This document shows positions 35,222-48,200 of a stretch of DNA of 64,000 bases, piece after piece (position 1 is the stretch's first letter; each line of letters opens with the position of its first letter). The stretch covers positions 173,355-237,354 of the forward strand of contig JAJKFJ010022336.1 in assembly GCA_027382625.1 (NCBI GenBank). The letters are read 5' to 3'. Position numbers and translations under genes: made by a program. The notes beneath the pieces are model-generated. The model ran no database searches. It saw only the letters and a list, made by a program, of their open reading frames with translations, and had not been told where the DNA came from. This DNA is from Tetmemena sp. SeJ-2015. Taxonomy: Eukaryota > Ciliophora > Spirotrichea > Sporadotrichida > Oxytrichidae.

Positions 35222-37570
35222 TCACTCTATTGAGGATTCTTCAGCAGGTTAGCTCTTTTTATTGAGGGCCTGCTGTAAATTGCTCTATAACTTCATAATC
35301 TCCTCATCAAGAGAAGTTATTTCTTTCTGCAGATTCATTGTCTTTGCACTCATGAAATAAACTCAAATATGATTAAAATATTTAAAGAAATTATTTCCAG
35401 AGCTTAATTCTGGTTGGATGTAGTAACTTCCTAGTTATCATTCTGCCTTAATAAACATTAATTAACCTTTATTGATGTATCTCACTACTGCTGTTTTTTA
35501 TTGCTTAGGTGTTCTCACTTTAATGGAGCCCTCCAGTGGCAACTCCAGCACTTGATGTAAATCCAGTCAGGAATCCTGAAGTTAGAGTATTTTGCTTATC
35601 TGTAGTACAATAACTGTCAATCTATCCTCCATTGTTAATTTTTCCTATGAGTCCATCAAGAACCATTTGCTGATTGAATATGGCTCTCTTTTAATCGTAA
35701 GAAGAGGATTGTTCATGACCATCTAACTATTCCGGATGATTTATGTAACTGATGGTTTGATTCTCTGAATCTGAATTTGCATTGTTAGATTCGTAAAAGG
35801 CAGGCGATTTAATCTTAGAGCTCAGAATTCTGCTCTGAAGCGACATTTAGTGATGATGATGGCTCTAACTCGCAGGCTTGAAGATGCTCTCATCCTCTAT
35901 CATTATCATGTTTTCCTTGTTTTAGAAATCTTTCTATGGGTTCTACTAGACTGAGCTAAAACTATTGTTCTAGTTAGCTAGTCTAAGAGGAGCATAGAGG
36001 CTGCTAATTGAACCATTAGCATTCTTCACTTAAAATGTCTCCTAACTCTGATATAAAGATATTTAAAAATAGATTTTTACTAGTCTAATTAGCAGATAGT
36101 CTATTCTGCTAAAGATGCTATTCTAGTGATCTATCTGTACTTGACTGCCCGCTTCTTATACTTGCATCATTCTAAGCTTGCATTTAAAGCCTTAAGATTG
36201 ATTGATTCTGGCTGCTTAAATTATCCATCAACAACTATTGATAATTCATTCCTTCGTTCTGACTGTTTTAATTTCCTTAGTTTAGTCTGGATATAGAAAC
36301 ACATAAAATGAAATTCTCATCCCGATTCAATTAATGAAGAAGCTCCTCTTTGATCCTGGTTTTTTCTCAGTTCTAAAGTTTTGCTCTCTATAAAGTTGCT
36401 TGATGTTAGCAAAGATGAAGTCTAGAGAGGAAGATTGTTTGAGGCCCCACTTTTGGCACTAACACTAAACTAACTTGCATTTCCATTGAAGGAGTTTATA
36501 TTAAGTCCAAGAGGGATCATTTAGGAGCTGTACTGCAATCTATTAGAAGTCATTTATTAAACACATGGTAACTAGCTGGTTGAAAGATCAGACCCACTCT
36601 TTTGAATAGTGCTAGAGATATTCATTCCATTTGTGTTGGTAACAGCTCCCATACTTCTGCCTCCAGATTTATCTCTATTCGTTACTTCTTGAGACTAAGT
36701 TTGGATGATTTCTTGAAGTCTGAGATTGTCTATGGGGGAGCGGGTAGATTTGTGCTGCACACTCTGTGGCATGATATGATTATCTGCTTGCTGTTTAGTT
36801 CCACTCTGCTCTGAACCCTTGAAGTATTGATTAATTTGTAGATTGGCATAGGAATTTGAATTTGAGTTTTAGTTAGATCCAATCTTATCCTTCATAGTTG
36901 ACTGTTTAAAGTTTCCAGTGTTGAGTTAGTGCATTTGAACTCCACTGTTCTAAATCTGAGGGTTGCTCAGGTTGAAGTCTATTTACTTCTATATGTAATT
37001 AATCGGAGAGGACAGTCTCATTTGATTCTCAGGCTAAGTGCTGCTCAATGAAAATAAGCCATTCTCGTTTCCTCCCTCTAGAATTATAATTTCAGACTTA
37101 TCATTTGCATAATAAAACAATAAATAACGCATTAGTGTCTATATACATACTGCTATCGGTCGCATTTGGAAGAAACTGATTCATAGTCATGGGTTATCCT
37201 CTTAAGAATGGCTGCTTCATCTTGCTTTAGTTAGACTTATTTAGAAATGATTGTGTCAGATTAAAGTCAGATTGGGTCATATTATTGAGAGTGAAAGCTT
37301 GTACTTAATTTGGAGCTTCTTGATTTTGAGTTTGATTTTATTAAGAATTTGTTCTGTTGGTATAGTAATTATTTCCACTGACTGAGAGTGGAGTCTTTGA
37401 AAATTCACTTTGGCCTATTCCTTGATTGCGTATTGAATTTTAGTTCTACTATTCTAGCATTTGGCTCATCTTTTACTTTAACTAATTTGTTGAAGTCGAA
37501 TTTATGATGCTTGGCTTTGAACCTAAAACACTAGGACTCAGGCTATTAACTTCATACTATTATCTAATTC
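35222..37570 (-). CDS. Ser/Asn/Gln-rich low-complexity protein with short C-terminal coiled coil
   Basis: The minus strand carries a long Ser/Asn/Gln-rich sequence in pieces: PSVLGSKPSIINSTSTNQL near 37,520; SEFSKTPLSVSGNNYYTN; GNENGLFSLSSTQPENQMR near 37,050; QSTMKDKIGSNQNSNSNSY; RSMGAVTNTNGMNISST near 36,610; LTSGFLTGFTSSAGVATGGL near 35,540. A short clean frame at 35353-35222, MSAKTMNLQKEITSLDEEIM ending in TGA, is either its C-terminal coiled coil after an IES or a separate 43-residue protein. Several AT-rich frame breaks (about 37,100 and 36,060) are likely IESs. No start ATG or family is clear. Confidence 0.5.
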
Positions 37571-37803
37571 CAATTTTTATAGATTATTTATTTATAGTGG
37601 TGTTGGTATCTATTTTTCCAAAAAAGATGTTATTCCTTTTGTAAAAAAACAACTATATGTTTAATTCCTTTCTAGACTTTACTTAAAATTCATTAAAGAT
37701 AATTTTTTTTACCCAATCTTTAAAGTTAAATTAATATTTCAAGCTGGAAAATATATAATCATGCGTTATCAACGTATTTTAAAATCTATAATTCTAAAAT
37801 ATT

Positions 37804-40800
37804 TCAATGATAATCTTAGATTTTTAGATGATTTAGATTTTAGCTATGTCTTCCATTACTGATTTATGAGTTTTCTTATCCTGACGATCCTGAGTTAAGA
37901 AGCTAGAAATACTTCAGCATTTTTTCTTGTTTCCTATTGAAACTTTCAAGGTTATTTATTTACGACATGAACTGTTCTCTTTCTGATTTTAGACTTTTAT
38001 TTTCCGTATTAATATTTTAAACCTACATTTATAGATGTTGAAGCTATTATCTAATTTTTGACATTTCCTCATTTGCCAGCACTTCATTTTATTTTTGGAA
38101 ATAGGGCTGTATTTGAGAGGCTGGATTGCTTTGATATTAATTTTTATTTGAGTGTACTTTTTCAGCCTCAAGTTGGTGAATTTAACCTTGCATAACTTCA
38201 TTAGCTTGTCTGAGTTTATCGAAAGCTTCTTTATATTGGGGTAGTAATGATTACTCACTTTTCTCTCTTTAATTCTCTAGGATTGATACCAGTTTTTAGT
38301 TTTACTCTCTGAGAGCTGAATTCTCATCCTAAAGATTGTTTTATTGCTCGCGTATTGCTAGCATTTCAGAAGTAAGTTTAAGTAAAATGTCTGCTTGCTG
38401 TATTTATTAAGAGCCTCTGCTCGATTAAATCTTTAAATAACTATTTAAATATCTACTGGCTTTGATCTTGAAGAAATTGGGACTGATATTAGAGCTGAGA
38501 ATAAAAATCTCCAGTCAAATGAGACTAATCCAATTAATGCTACTTTTCATCTGAATCTTAATTAAGCATTTAGAAATTTTGGCTTCGTGCATAGTGATTT
38601 TGATTTTGAAATTTGATTTCTGAATCATTCTAGTGTTTCGAAGAGTTATTGTACGAGCTTTAATTGGTCTGTGTAACAGGAGTTATCTAGTCTTATTATA
38701 ATCTGAGATTCCCATACCCTCGATTAGGAATTTTCTCTTGACTTCTGTTCTCTCTTCGAATTAAATCTACTGATTTGTTTAAAATTATGTATGATAGAAA
38801 TAAATTATGTTGTGAATTTCATCTTGTGAAAGACTTTCTCCGTTAAAGATAATCTAATCTTAAGAAATCTTAAATTTATCTTTGCCATCGCTTCCATAGA
38901 TCCTAATTTTAATTAAAGATCACATTTTAAGAAGAATCATAATCAAACCTCCCTTCTTTAATGATGCTTTGCTGAGATGTATCAATCTAACTTTTTATGC
39001 TTTGAGAGTAAACAGATCTACTCATATTTTGAGTCCGACTGTGATTATCCAAACTCTCTAAATATAATTGTCGTTCATAATTAATTTAAATACCATCTCT
39101 AAATGCTGAATCATTAGGTATATTGCTTTGAAAGTATCAGCGACATTATTGAAACTTGCTTGATCACCTAGCCTATTGTATTAAGCTTATTCCAAATGCT
39201 ATATCTGTTCAGCTAATTAGCTGATTATAACATGTCTTTGCTGTTAATTTCTCTCCTCCTGTTCCTCTTTCAATCTAATAAGAGTTTCATAATTCTGTCC
39301 CTCCTATTCGCTTTTATCTTTAATTTCTTATAACTAATTTTTCAGCTCTGAATTTTCTCTTCTGAAATCCTTCGTTAGCAACTTGTATTTCTCTGCCTTG
39401 GTGAAGAACTCATCTGTCTTTTCTTGCTCAGCCTCAAATTTCGTCTTCCAAGTATGAATCTAATCCTCTCCTTCATGCAATCTCCTAGTCAATGATTCGA
39501 GCTGAAACTTAAGATCATAAGATTTTTATCTGTATTTAGCTAATTATTACTGCATTTCTTCCACCTACAATCCATCTCTAGAGATGTTTTAATGACGAGT
39601 AGTTGAAATCTTCTAATTTTGAAGCATCTAAAAAGAAGGAGTTGTAGCTGCCGGAATAGAATTCAATTTCGCATGATCTGAGGTAGAGGAACCTACCGAA
39701 GGCTGTATATGGCTTGTGCTAATAAAATGAGTAGACTGAACTGGACTTAAGTTTGGAGAATGATCTATTATTTAATGACTTTGCTTGTCTTCTCTTATTG
39801 GATTCTAGGCATTTTTTACTTGATCATTTTGTCTCTTTTTAGCTTTCACAGATTCATTATAAAAGCTATTGCCAGTATATTGATAATCTAATTCTTCAGC
39901 CTATTGTTGTTTTTAAGTTTATTTTGGCCTCTTCTAATAATGACTGATAGGAGTTGACTCATATGACTTTATCCCAATTCCATAGTTTGATTGCTGCTAC
40001 CCTCTTTAATTCTTCTTTATAGAAGAGCTCTTTTTGCTATGACTTCTGCTTTTATCTTTATGTTTAGATGAAAATGATCTGCTTCTTGAATGACTTTTGC
40101 TGCTATTTAAACTCTTTTGATTGGATTTGGTTTTAGAATTTTTTCTTAAGTGTCCTACTGCAACATCAGTATAGCCTCTTGTATCATAAGTATCGCCTTA
40201 TTTTGGAAGTTGAGAGTACTTCTTATGCTATTTCTGTAAGGATTGAATAGTCAAAGCTGTCTCTTTTATGATGGCGAAGATGGAAATTTGGATTATTTTC
40301 ATTCTTTTGAGATGCTTTTTAAATTGAAGAATTCGTTGACTTGAAATTAGATCCAGCTGTGGAGTCAAAATATTTTAGTTAAATTATAAAAAGGAGTTGT
40401 GTCTTTTTTCAGCAAGTTTAATCTAAAATTTTCCGCTTCTGTTTATATTGGAATGATCAGGGCTAGAATCTTGGGAAATAGCAGATTAGTTATGATTTTG
40501 CCTTTTAGTAGAAGTAAAGCTATCTCTTCCATCATAGTCCCTGCTCTATTCAAATAGCTTTAAAATAGAAAAATAATTCATTAAAATGTCATAGCTAGGT
40601 GTAGTTGTGTTTTTCATAGAGATCTTATTTTTGTTTTCTTGAGGTGTGTCTTTTATCAAATGCTTGTTTTATACTTTTCTTTTGACCACCTTTGTTTCTG
40701 GAATGAGATCTTGAAGAAGCTTATCTGCTTTTTGACTTCTAACATTAAATAAGGAATATTTTATCTAAGAACAAATAAATAATATGTGTATTTAAAGACT

Positions 40801-40927
40801 TAGATTTGCTTCTTGACTGGGCTTTAATATTTGTATTTTAAGTTATTTATCTGTATCTCTGATCGCGACTCACGGGGACTTAAAATTCCTAAATCCTATT
40901 AGGGATAATTTTATGTGCAGGCTTCAT
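37804..40927 (-). CDS. SR-rich and coiled-coil protein, unknown
   Basis: ATG at 40927 (MKPAHKIIPNRIQEFQVPVS), TGA at 37806-37804. The N-terminal 150 residues are Arg/Ser and Lys/Ser rich (KSKSRQASSRSHSRNKGG), then Gln/Asn/Ser-rich near 39,600-40,300 (SFYNESVKAKKRQNDQVKN). From about 39,600 to the C-terminus it is a coiled coil (EAFDKLRQANEVMQGQIHQL near 38,230). One IES is clear at 40734-40801 and more are likely near 40,580, 39,000 and 38,750. The layout (low-complexity head, coiled-coil tail) fits a structural or centrosome/axoneme protein, which is inference. Confidence 0.6.
40734..40801 (-). other. IES, pointer AAGTC
   Basis: AAGTC (GACTT on plus) at 40797-40801 and 40734-40738; 63 bp would be eliminated. 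It joins SRSKSKS to KSRQASSRSHSR, keeping the SR repeat pattern. Confidence 0.75.
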
Positions 40928-41097
40928 CTTTTCCTGATTTTTAAGAATAATTAGATTTTTAGTTAAATAAACCACACTTTCAAATTTTAACGTTATTATT
41001 TACAATTTTCTACAAAGTCACTCGCAAATAAAGATTGTGAGGATTCGAGCAGAGACGAAGCATTAATAATTAATAAATTAATAGAACAGAGGTAACA

Positions 41098-44000
41098 ATG
41101 AATTTAAACAGCGACGATTATTATTCATGTAAGCACCCATATTTATATTCAGAACATCTCAAAATCACTTCCTCAATAATTTATCCTGAAACATAACACA
41201 AAAACCTATAACTGAAGATGTAAAAATTCTCACTACTATCAAATTATTTGCCGAGACTCAACTTAATCTCAAGCTATGAAAGTCAAAAAGAATTCTCCTC
41301 CAAAACTTATTTTTAGCTTAAAATAATATTTAGAAGTTTAATTGAAAGTAGCTCAAGCTTTTTGGAGAACTTCCATTTTGATGAGAAATAATAAAATTGC
41401 TTTATATAGTGTCTGACGGAGAGAAGCGGAAAGGTTTCTTCGATCCCCAACTCCCAAATAAAGTAATCAGGACTAAAATCAGCTAGCGAGAGTTTAAGGA
41501 TATTCTTATCACATTATTTTATAATAACTATGGATTAGATCATATTTCTGACTATCAAGGAGGAGCAATAGACCAAAGTGAGTAGTACTTTGATGAAATG
41601 AAGAATGGCAGCAGCAATATACTTGTAAGTACTCCTCCTTTGCAAAATTAATACCTTTTGCCCAAATTCTTCGGCCAAGAGCTGAGGGTAGAAAATATGT
41701 GAAGAAATGCGAATAAAGACTAAAAATTTTATCTCGCATTAAAATTAATCATCTGAAATTAAAAACGTCAATTAACTAATTTCTTAGGTTGCTGTCAGAT
41801 TGAGACCGATGTGGAAAAAAGAGTTAGAAAAAGATGAGTTTGAGATTGTGAGAATTCTCGACTAAAAGGTTGTGAATGTATTATATGTTTCAATTCTTTT
41901 TCTTCTTAATTGTGATCTTGATGGACCCAGCAGATATCCTCAACGAATAGAATGTGTTGGGAAAGAATAGAAATAAAGAAAAATAATACGCTTTCGACTT
42001 TGCATTCGATAAAGACACTCAGTAGACTGAGATATTCCAGAAAACTACTAAGTTTCTTTGCGAAGGAGTGCTAAATGGTTACAACGCTACAGTATTTGCT
42101 TACGGAGCCACAGGTGCAGGGAAAACTTACACGTAAGGATCATTTATAGACAATTCTACTTGAAATGAGTTATTAATGTAATTGTAGTATGTTAGGCACT
42201 GAGGACAAACCAGGCATAATGTTCCAAACTTTGAAAGAGTTATTCACTAAAATAAGAGACTTTGAAATCGACAGAAGTTACAATATACGAGTCTCCTTCC
42301 TTGAAATATACAACGAGTAGATTAGAGATCTTATCATGGTTTCTTCAGACGTTCTTGACCTGAGAGAAGATCCTGTCAAGGGAGTTTAAGTTGCAGGTCT
42401 ATCAGAGATTGAAGTAGATACTCCTGAAGAAATTTTGGACTTGCTCATGTAAATATATCCTAAATTGGTTTAATCTCATTTAGATTTGGAAATAAGAATA
42501 GAACCGTTGAAGCCACTGGTGCAAATGAAACTTCTTCAAGATCACACGCAGTGCTTTAGATTATCTGTGAGCACAAAGATAAAGATGCAGGAATAGAGGC
42601 TGAGCTCAGAACTGGAAAGCTTTCTCTTATTGATTTAGCTGGCTCAGAGAGAGCCTCTAAGACGAATAACAGAGGAATTAGAATGATTGAGGGTGCAAAT
42701 ATTAACTATAAATATTTTACTGATTGTTTGAAGTTTTATTTTTAAACAGATCACTTTTGGCTTTGGGAAACTGCATAAACATGCTCCACGAGAATAACTC
42801 GAAGAACTAGCAAAACTATATTCCCTTCCGTGACTCAAAGTTAACTCGTCTTCTGAAAGATTCTTTAGGAGGCAACTGCAGAACAGTTATGATTGCCAAC
42901 ATTTGTCCATCTAATGCTTGTTATGAAGATAATAATCTCTATATCATATATGATAGTATACTTATTTAGAGATACTCATAACACTTTGAAGTATGCAAAC
43001 AGAGCTAAGAATATTAAAACAACAGTCCAGAGGAATGTTCTCAACGTAGAATATCACGTCTCGAAGTACACGTAAATTATAGCCTAATTGAGAAACGAAA
43101 TCTAGGATTTGAAACATCAACTCAAGTCTAATATAGTATCAAATGGCGGAATAAATCCCTCCTCGTAGTTAGCCCTTCCACCCATATCTAGAGAGCCTCC
43201 CTTCAATGCAGAGCAACTCGAGAGGCTAAAAGATGAATTGAATACTCACTTCGCTGAAGAGATAAAAGCCAAAAAGCGAGTCCATGAGTTAGAGCAAAAA
43301 ATGGAGACAGTGCACTTAGTGTCATCACCAAAAAGAATGAGTTAGCTCAAATACTCAGAGAGAAAGGATAGAATGCGAAGGACAGTATTCAGGTTAAGAT
43401 TATAAATGAAGAGATCGAGGAGTCTCAGAATTAAATAGGAGAGCTAAAGAAAAACCTTGAGGCCACTAATCAAAGAATCACACAGCTCCTCAAGCGCCGA
43501 GATTAATTCCCTTAAGACTGGAAATAAGCAGGAGCTAAGGAAATAGCTCTAGAATATTTCTTGGTATTTATTATGCATTAGAAGTGTTAGGTCATGTAAT
43601 GAAGGAAAATACAATTTTGGTGGAGAATATGGAATTCTCTCGTCGAGAGTAGAAAGCAGACCTGCAGTTGAAAATCAAAGATATGTAGTTCAGTAAGTTC
43701 CAAGAACAGATTAGGATAAGAGATGAAATGCTAGCTTAGGCCAAGAGAAGATACAAAGTTGAAGGCTTCGAGTATGATATCGATGATCCTTAAGTTTTAA
43801 TCTATGTAGAGAATTTATAATCCTCGAATGATATAAATTGAGGAACTAATGCAGTAGAGTTCTCTGTTCCCACCCATTTAAAATACTGCATACGGAAAGG
43901 CAACAGGAAATTTAATTAAGTCCTTGCTCAACAATTTTAACGGTAGTGGCAATAGTGAGGAGAAGAAAGCTCCAACTTAAAGGCGACAGTAGAACAACCT

Positions 44001-45096
44001 CAATAATAACAATGTTTACCATTCTCTTCCACCGATTGGACCTACGAGAGACCAGAGTGAATCCAGGATACCAAAGCCAAAGTATGTTTTATAAGCAAAT
44101 TTTGATGAAAAAAATAGAGCGAACATAAACTTCAAGGATTTAAGGGAAGCCTCCAATATTGGCTAGCCTAAGCGAGCTCAGCAACTATCTGTGAATTCGA
44201 GAGTCTAGAGCTACGGCTTGATCGGAAAACGATTTAGTATTATATAGTATCAACTTTAAATGGAAAGCAAGGTGGGAGTGCAAACAGCAACTTCGCTAGT
44301 CAACCCTACGGTCAGCTTAACATTCAAAACTAGTTAGGCATACATGGTTAATCTTCATTGCTCACAAACGCGACCAATCCACCATCGAGTCACAATAACA
44401 ATAACCACAATACCAGTCAAAATAACATTATTGGCTCTAAAACTAATCTTGCAAATATAAAACAGCAGATCAATTTCGCGAGTAACTTTGCGAAGAATTT
44501 GCAATTTAAATCTAATGTAAAGAAACCCACTTCTCTATTAAATAGAGGAGATAGAGAGAATGTAATTAAGAAGTCACTGCTTCCTTCACCTTCATAGAAT
44601 ATAAATTTTGCAAACATTATTCTCTTTGACATAGATAATTTTTTAGAATATTCTAACCCATCAACAATTTGAAGAGCGAAAGAGATCCAACTCAGTTTAA
44701 TCTTCAGGTTCCATAATCTCCACTGCATCTTCTAACTCCCCAAAATTAGATGGAAAGAGAAACAATAAATCTAGTTCTCTTCAGATTGCAGGTATGTAAC
44801 TCGGCAGCCAGAGGAGAAATTACATCCCTTCCAAATTTGACAAAAGTCCTTTTGTCAAAGCTAGTTTATACTTGATTTAGATTTTTGAAGCAGGTGATAT
44901 TGTACCAAGTGGGGCTCCAGGCTCAGGAGGTCCAGGTAGAATTAGCAACTAGAGAGTCGGAGGAGGAGGTGTTGCACTTTCCATGGCAGCAAGAAAGAAG
45001 GAAATGCAAATTCATTAAGAGCAGAGCTAGCAAATCCTAGAAAAGAATAAGAGAAAGGTGCTTGATGCTCTTAACAAAAATTACAGGAAAAGATGA
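41098..45096 (+). CDS. KIF19: Kinesin-8, KIF19-like
   Basis: The motor domain runs from about 41,789: VAVRLRPMW, then after IES removal [10 protein letters not shown] (KIF19 has xVVLMDPxE here), P-loop GATGAGKT near 42,110, [18 protein letters not shown], switch [13 protein letters not shown], switch [51 protein letters not shown] and a neck with [10 protein letters not shown] as in KIF19. An N-terminal extension (41,098-41,680) precedes it through a GT-AG intron. Further introns: 42133-42187 and 42449-42483. A coiled coil and a basic Ser/Gly/Asn tail follow, ending [15 protein letters not shown] and TGA 45094-45096. KIF19-type kinesins move to and depolymerise axonemal microtubule plus ends and limit cilium length. 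Four IESs are clear. Confidence 0.9.
41870..41915 (+). other. IES, pointer TTGTGA, in kinesin motor domain
   Basis: TTGTGA at 41870-41875 and 41910-41915; 40 bp would be eliminated. It changes frame and yields [12 protein letters not shown], the kinesin-8 consensus. No AG acceptor is available for an intron. Confidence 0.92.
42704..42747 (+). other. IES, pointer AAC, in kinesin motor domain
   Basis: AAC at 42704-42706 and 42745-42747; 41 bp would be eliminated. It restores the invariant [13 protein letters not shown]. The insert has no GT-AG ends. Confidence 0.92.
42927..42973 (+). other. IES, pointer AGAT, in kinesin motor domain
   Basis: AGAT at 42927-42930 and 42970-42973; 43 bp would be eliminated. 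It restores [19 protein letters not shown], the last conserved motif of the motor. Confidence 0.92.
44858..44891 (+). other. IES, pointer AAGC
   Basis: AAGC at 44858-44861 and 44888-44891; 30 bp would be eliminated, in frame. The join [16 protein letters not shown] removes a hydrophobic stretch with a Gln stop-type codon. It is less certain because the frame is open either way. Confidence 0.55.
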
Positions 45097-45285
45097 GAGA
45101 TTTTTCATTAAAACACACAAATTATTTAGATTAGCATATTTCAAAAAGATTAAAGGGTTTAAATGGAGAGAGATTAAGTTAGTTATCTTATAAAATCATT
45201 TTCTTCTTTAAAATACTTAATCATATCTCGAGGGATTTAAAGTTCTAATGACAATTACTATAATATTAAAGTAAATACAATATAA
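45097..45285. other. Short intergenic spacer
   Basis: 189 bp of AT-rich DNA between the kinesin stop and the PRPF6 start on the same strand. Confidence 0.6.
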
Positions 45286-48200
45286 ATGGTTTTCAAGAAG
45301 CCTAATTTTGGACCACCTCCTGAGAATTACATCGCAGGTTTAGGCAGAGGGTAATTTTCTTTTTATAATCTTTAATTTTTTCTTTAGAGCAAGCGGATTT
45401 GTAACAAGAGCTGACTACGGACCTTCAAAGGTTGGAGTGACAACAGTAAATGGGTAGACAATTGATTTGTAGGTAAATAATTTCATGAGCATAAATCATA
45501 CTAACTATCAATGGAATTATAGACCAGTAAGTAAAGTAAAGTAAAGTAAAGTAAAGTAAAATTTTAGGAATATAATTAATAATCAATTTCATTAAATCAG
45601 CACTTTCGTACTGTTTATAGAAATCAGTTACTATCCTATGTAAGATTATAGACCAGAATCAGGACCCCAGCCTGGCTAAACAGGAGCAGGGCCTCAACCC
45701 ATTAGAGGTGCCCCTACTGCTGCTATGAGAGAACTGACTGGAATGGGTAGGGGAGCAGCGATGCCTGGCAAGGAAAGAGAGCAAGATTTCTCTGACTCCA
45801 ACTTCGATGAATGGAGTGGTTTTGGAGGGAGTTTGTTCTCTGGCAATACTGCTAATGATGATGCTGAGGACAGAGAAGCTGATAACATGTTCTCAAAGAT
45901 TGATGATTTCATGGATGGAAGGAGAAAGCGCAAGAGAGAAGAAAAAATCAAAGAGGAAGAGCAAAAGCTTGCCAAGGATAAAAAAGACATGTAAACTCAG
46001 TTCGCAGATTTGAAAAGAGGATTAGCAGGAATCAGCAGAATTGAGTGGGAAGCACTTCCTGATGCTCCTGACTTAGTGAAAAGATCTAAGAGATAGAAGC
46101 TTAATGACTATCAGAAGTACACTCCAATTCCTGATGTTGTAATTGATCAAGCGAGATTGGATTCTCAAACTAGTACTTTCATTGATCCTAACTCTGGAAT
46201 GACCACAACTACAGGACTTATAGCTCCAAATGGTGGAAACGCTGGTTTTTCTTCAGTGATGAATGGCGGAATGGTTAGCAGCATAGGTGATATTGGTCAG
46301 GCTAGAGGGAAATTGCTAAATCTCAAATTGGCAGCTGCAGAAAGCGTAATCTCAAGTACTAAAAGCAATTCTACCTCTACTTTTGACAGAGATGGCTATA
46401 TCACAGCAATCAACTAGCAGCAATTTAACAATCTTCATGACATAAAGTAAGTCTTTCTTTGAGTATTAATATATTATTAGTGATTTCAAGAAAGCAAGGA
46501 AAATGTTTAAGAGTGTCATCTAGCAAAATCCTCAGAGTTCAATGGGATGGATAGCTGCAGCTAGAATTGAGCATTTAGATGGAAAAATTCAAGAAGCTAG
46601 AAATATCATCAATTAAGCTTGCCAAGAACTCCCTAATGACGAGGATATTTGGCTTGAAGCTGCGAAGATATGCCCACAAGAAAAGGTTCAAGCATTAATT
46701 ATAAAATAGCTGTCATTATAAAATCAGATAGCTTTTATTAATATTGCTGGCAAAAGCAATAAGTAATATTCCTACTTCAAAGAAGCTGTGGTAGATGGCA
46801 GCTATGAAAGAATAAGATGGAGAGATAAAGAAACAAATTTACTAGAGAGCATTAGAGCAGTTGCCAACTGATCTTGAACTTTGGAAAGATGCCATTTAGA
46901 TAGCTAACCCTGAAGAAGCGAAGACACTCCTTTATAGAGCTGTAAAATGTATTCCTGATTCTACTGAACTCTGGCTTGCCTTAGCTAAGCTAGAGACTTA
47001 CGAGAACGCAAGAAACGTACTAAATGATGCTAGAGCAGCTGTCCCTTCAGATCATACTATTTGGGTGCAGTGCAGCAAAACTAGAAGAGGCTTAAGGTAA
47101 TACTCAACTAGTTGATAAAATTATCAACAGAGCAATAAAAAAACTTGGCAAAGTTATTGCTCTTAAAAGAGATCAATGGCTCAGAGAAGCTGTACTTGCT
47201 GAAGAAAGTGGTTCTGTTGTAACTTGCAGAGCTATTGTCAAAGAGACAATGGATTTTGGAATGGAAGATATTACTAATGCCTATTAGGATGAGCAAGAAA
47301 GAAAGAGACAAATTAGAAATGTCTGGAAGGAAAATGCCGAAGAATGCATAAGATAAGGTGCTATAGAAACTTCTAGGGCCTTATACTCTTATGCTATCAA
47401 AGAGTATCCTTAGAAGAAAAGTCTTTGGTTTAGCGCGATAGAGCTTGAAGAGAAATATGGAAGCAAAGAGAATGCAAATGCTTTGCTTAATAAAGCTTGC
47501 GAGCATACTTCATAAGTCTTTTTCTATCTCAAGCATGCAAAATTCACTTGGAAAAATATGAAAGATGCTGCAGCTACAAGTAGAATCCTTATTGCAGGCT
47601 ATAACTAGCATCCAGATTCTGAGGATATAAACTAAGCCTTATAAAGCAAGTTCATTTTATTCAAGTTTTAAGTTTAGTTCTGGCACTTCAGAAGTTTTAC
47701 AGAGAAAATCTTTAGTTTAAAAATGCAGAGAAACTTCTAGAGTAAGCATCTGAAGCAATCCCCTAGAGTGAAAGAATTCTTATGCAAAGAATTTAGTTGC
47801 AAAGAGAATAGAATAACACTTCAAACGCACTTGCCCTTGCTGATTTAGCTTTGTAAACTCATAGATCCTTCTATAAGTTTTGGTTGATCAAAGCTCACAT
47901 TCTTCAGTTCTAAGCTAGTCTTATTCCTGAGGGTGCCGAAGAGTCTGAGCAAGAAAGGGAAAGAGTTTAGTTGCTCGAATCTTCTCGCAAAGTTTATGAC
48001 GAGGCTTTGACTGTGGAAGAAGTTAAATCTTAGAGAATTATCTGGCTTGATTATGCGAGGTTTGAGTCTGATCAAGAAGCATTCACAAGAGCTAGAAACA
48101 TTTTACAGAAAGCTAGAATTAGGATGCCTGCAGTTGATGAAATATGGCTTGCCTCTACTCGTCTTGAAATTAAGAGTGGTAATATCCAATAGGCTAAAAG

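Noticed and set aside
35222..35353. Certain independent 43-residue protein
   Set aside because: The frame is clean, but the same-strand gene upstream has no convincing stop before it, so it may be only its last segment. It is described under that gene.
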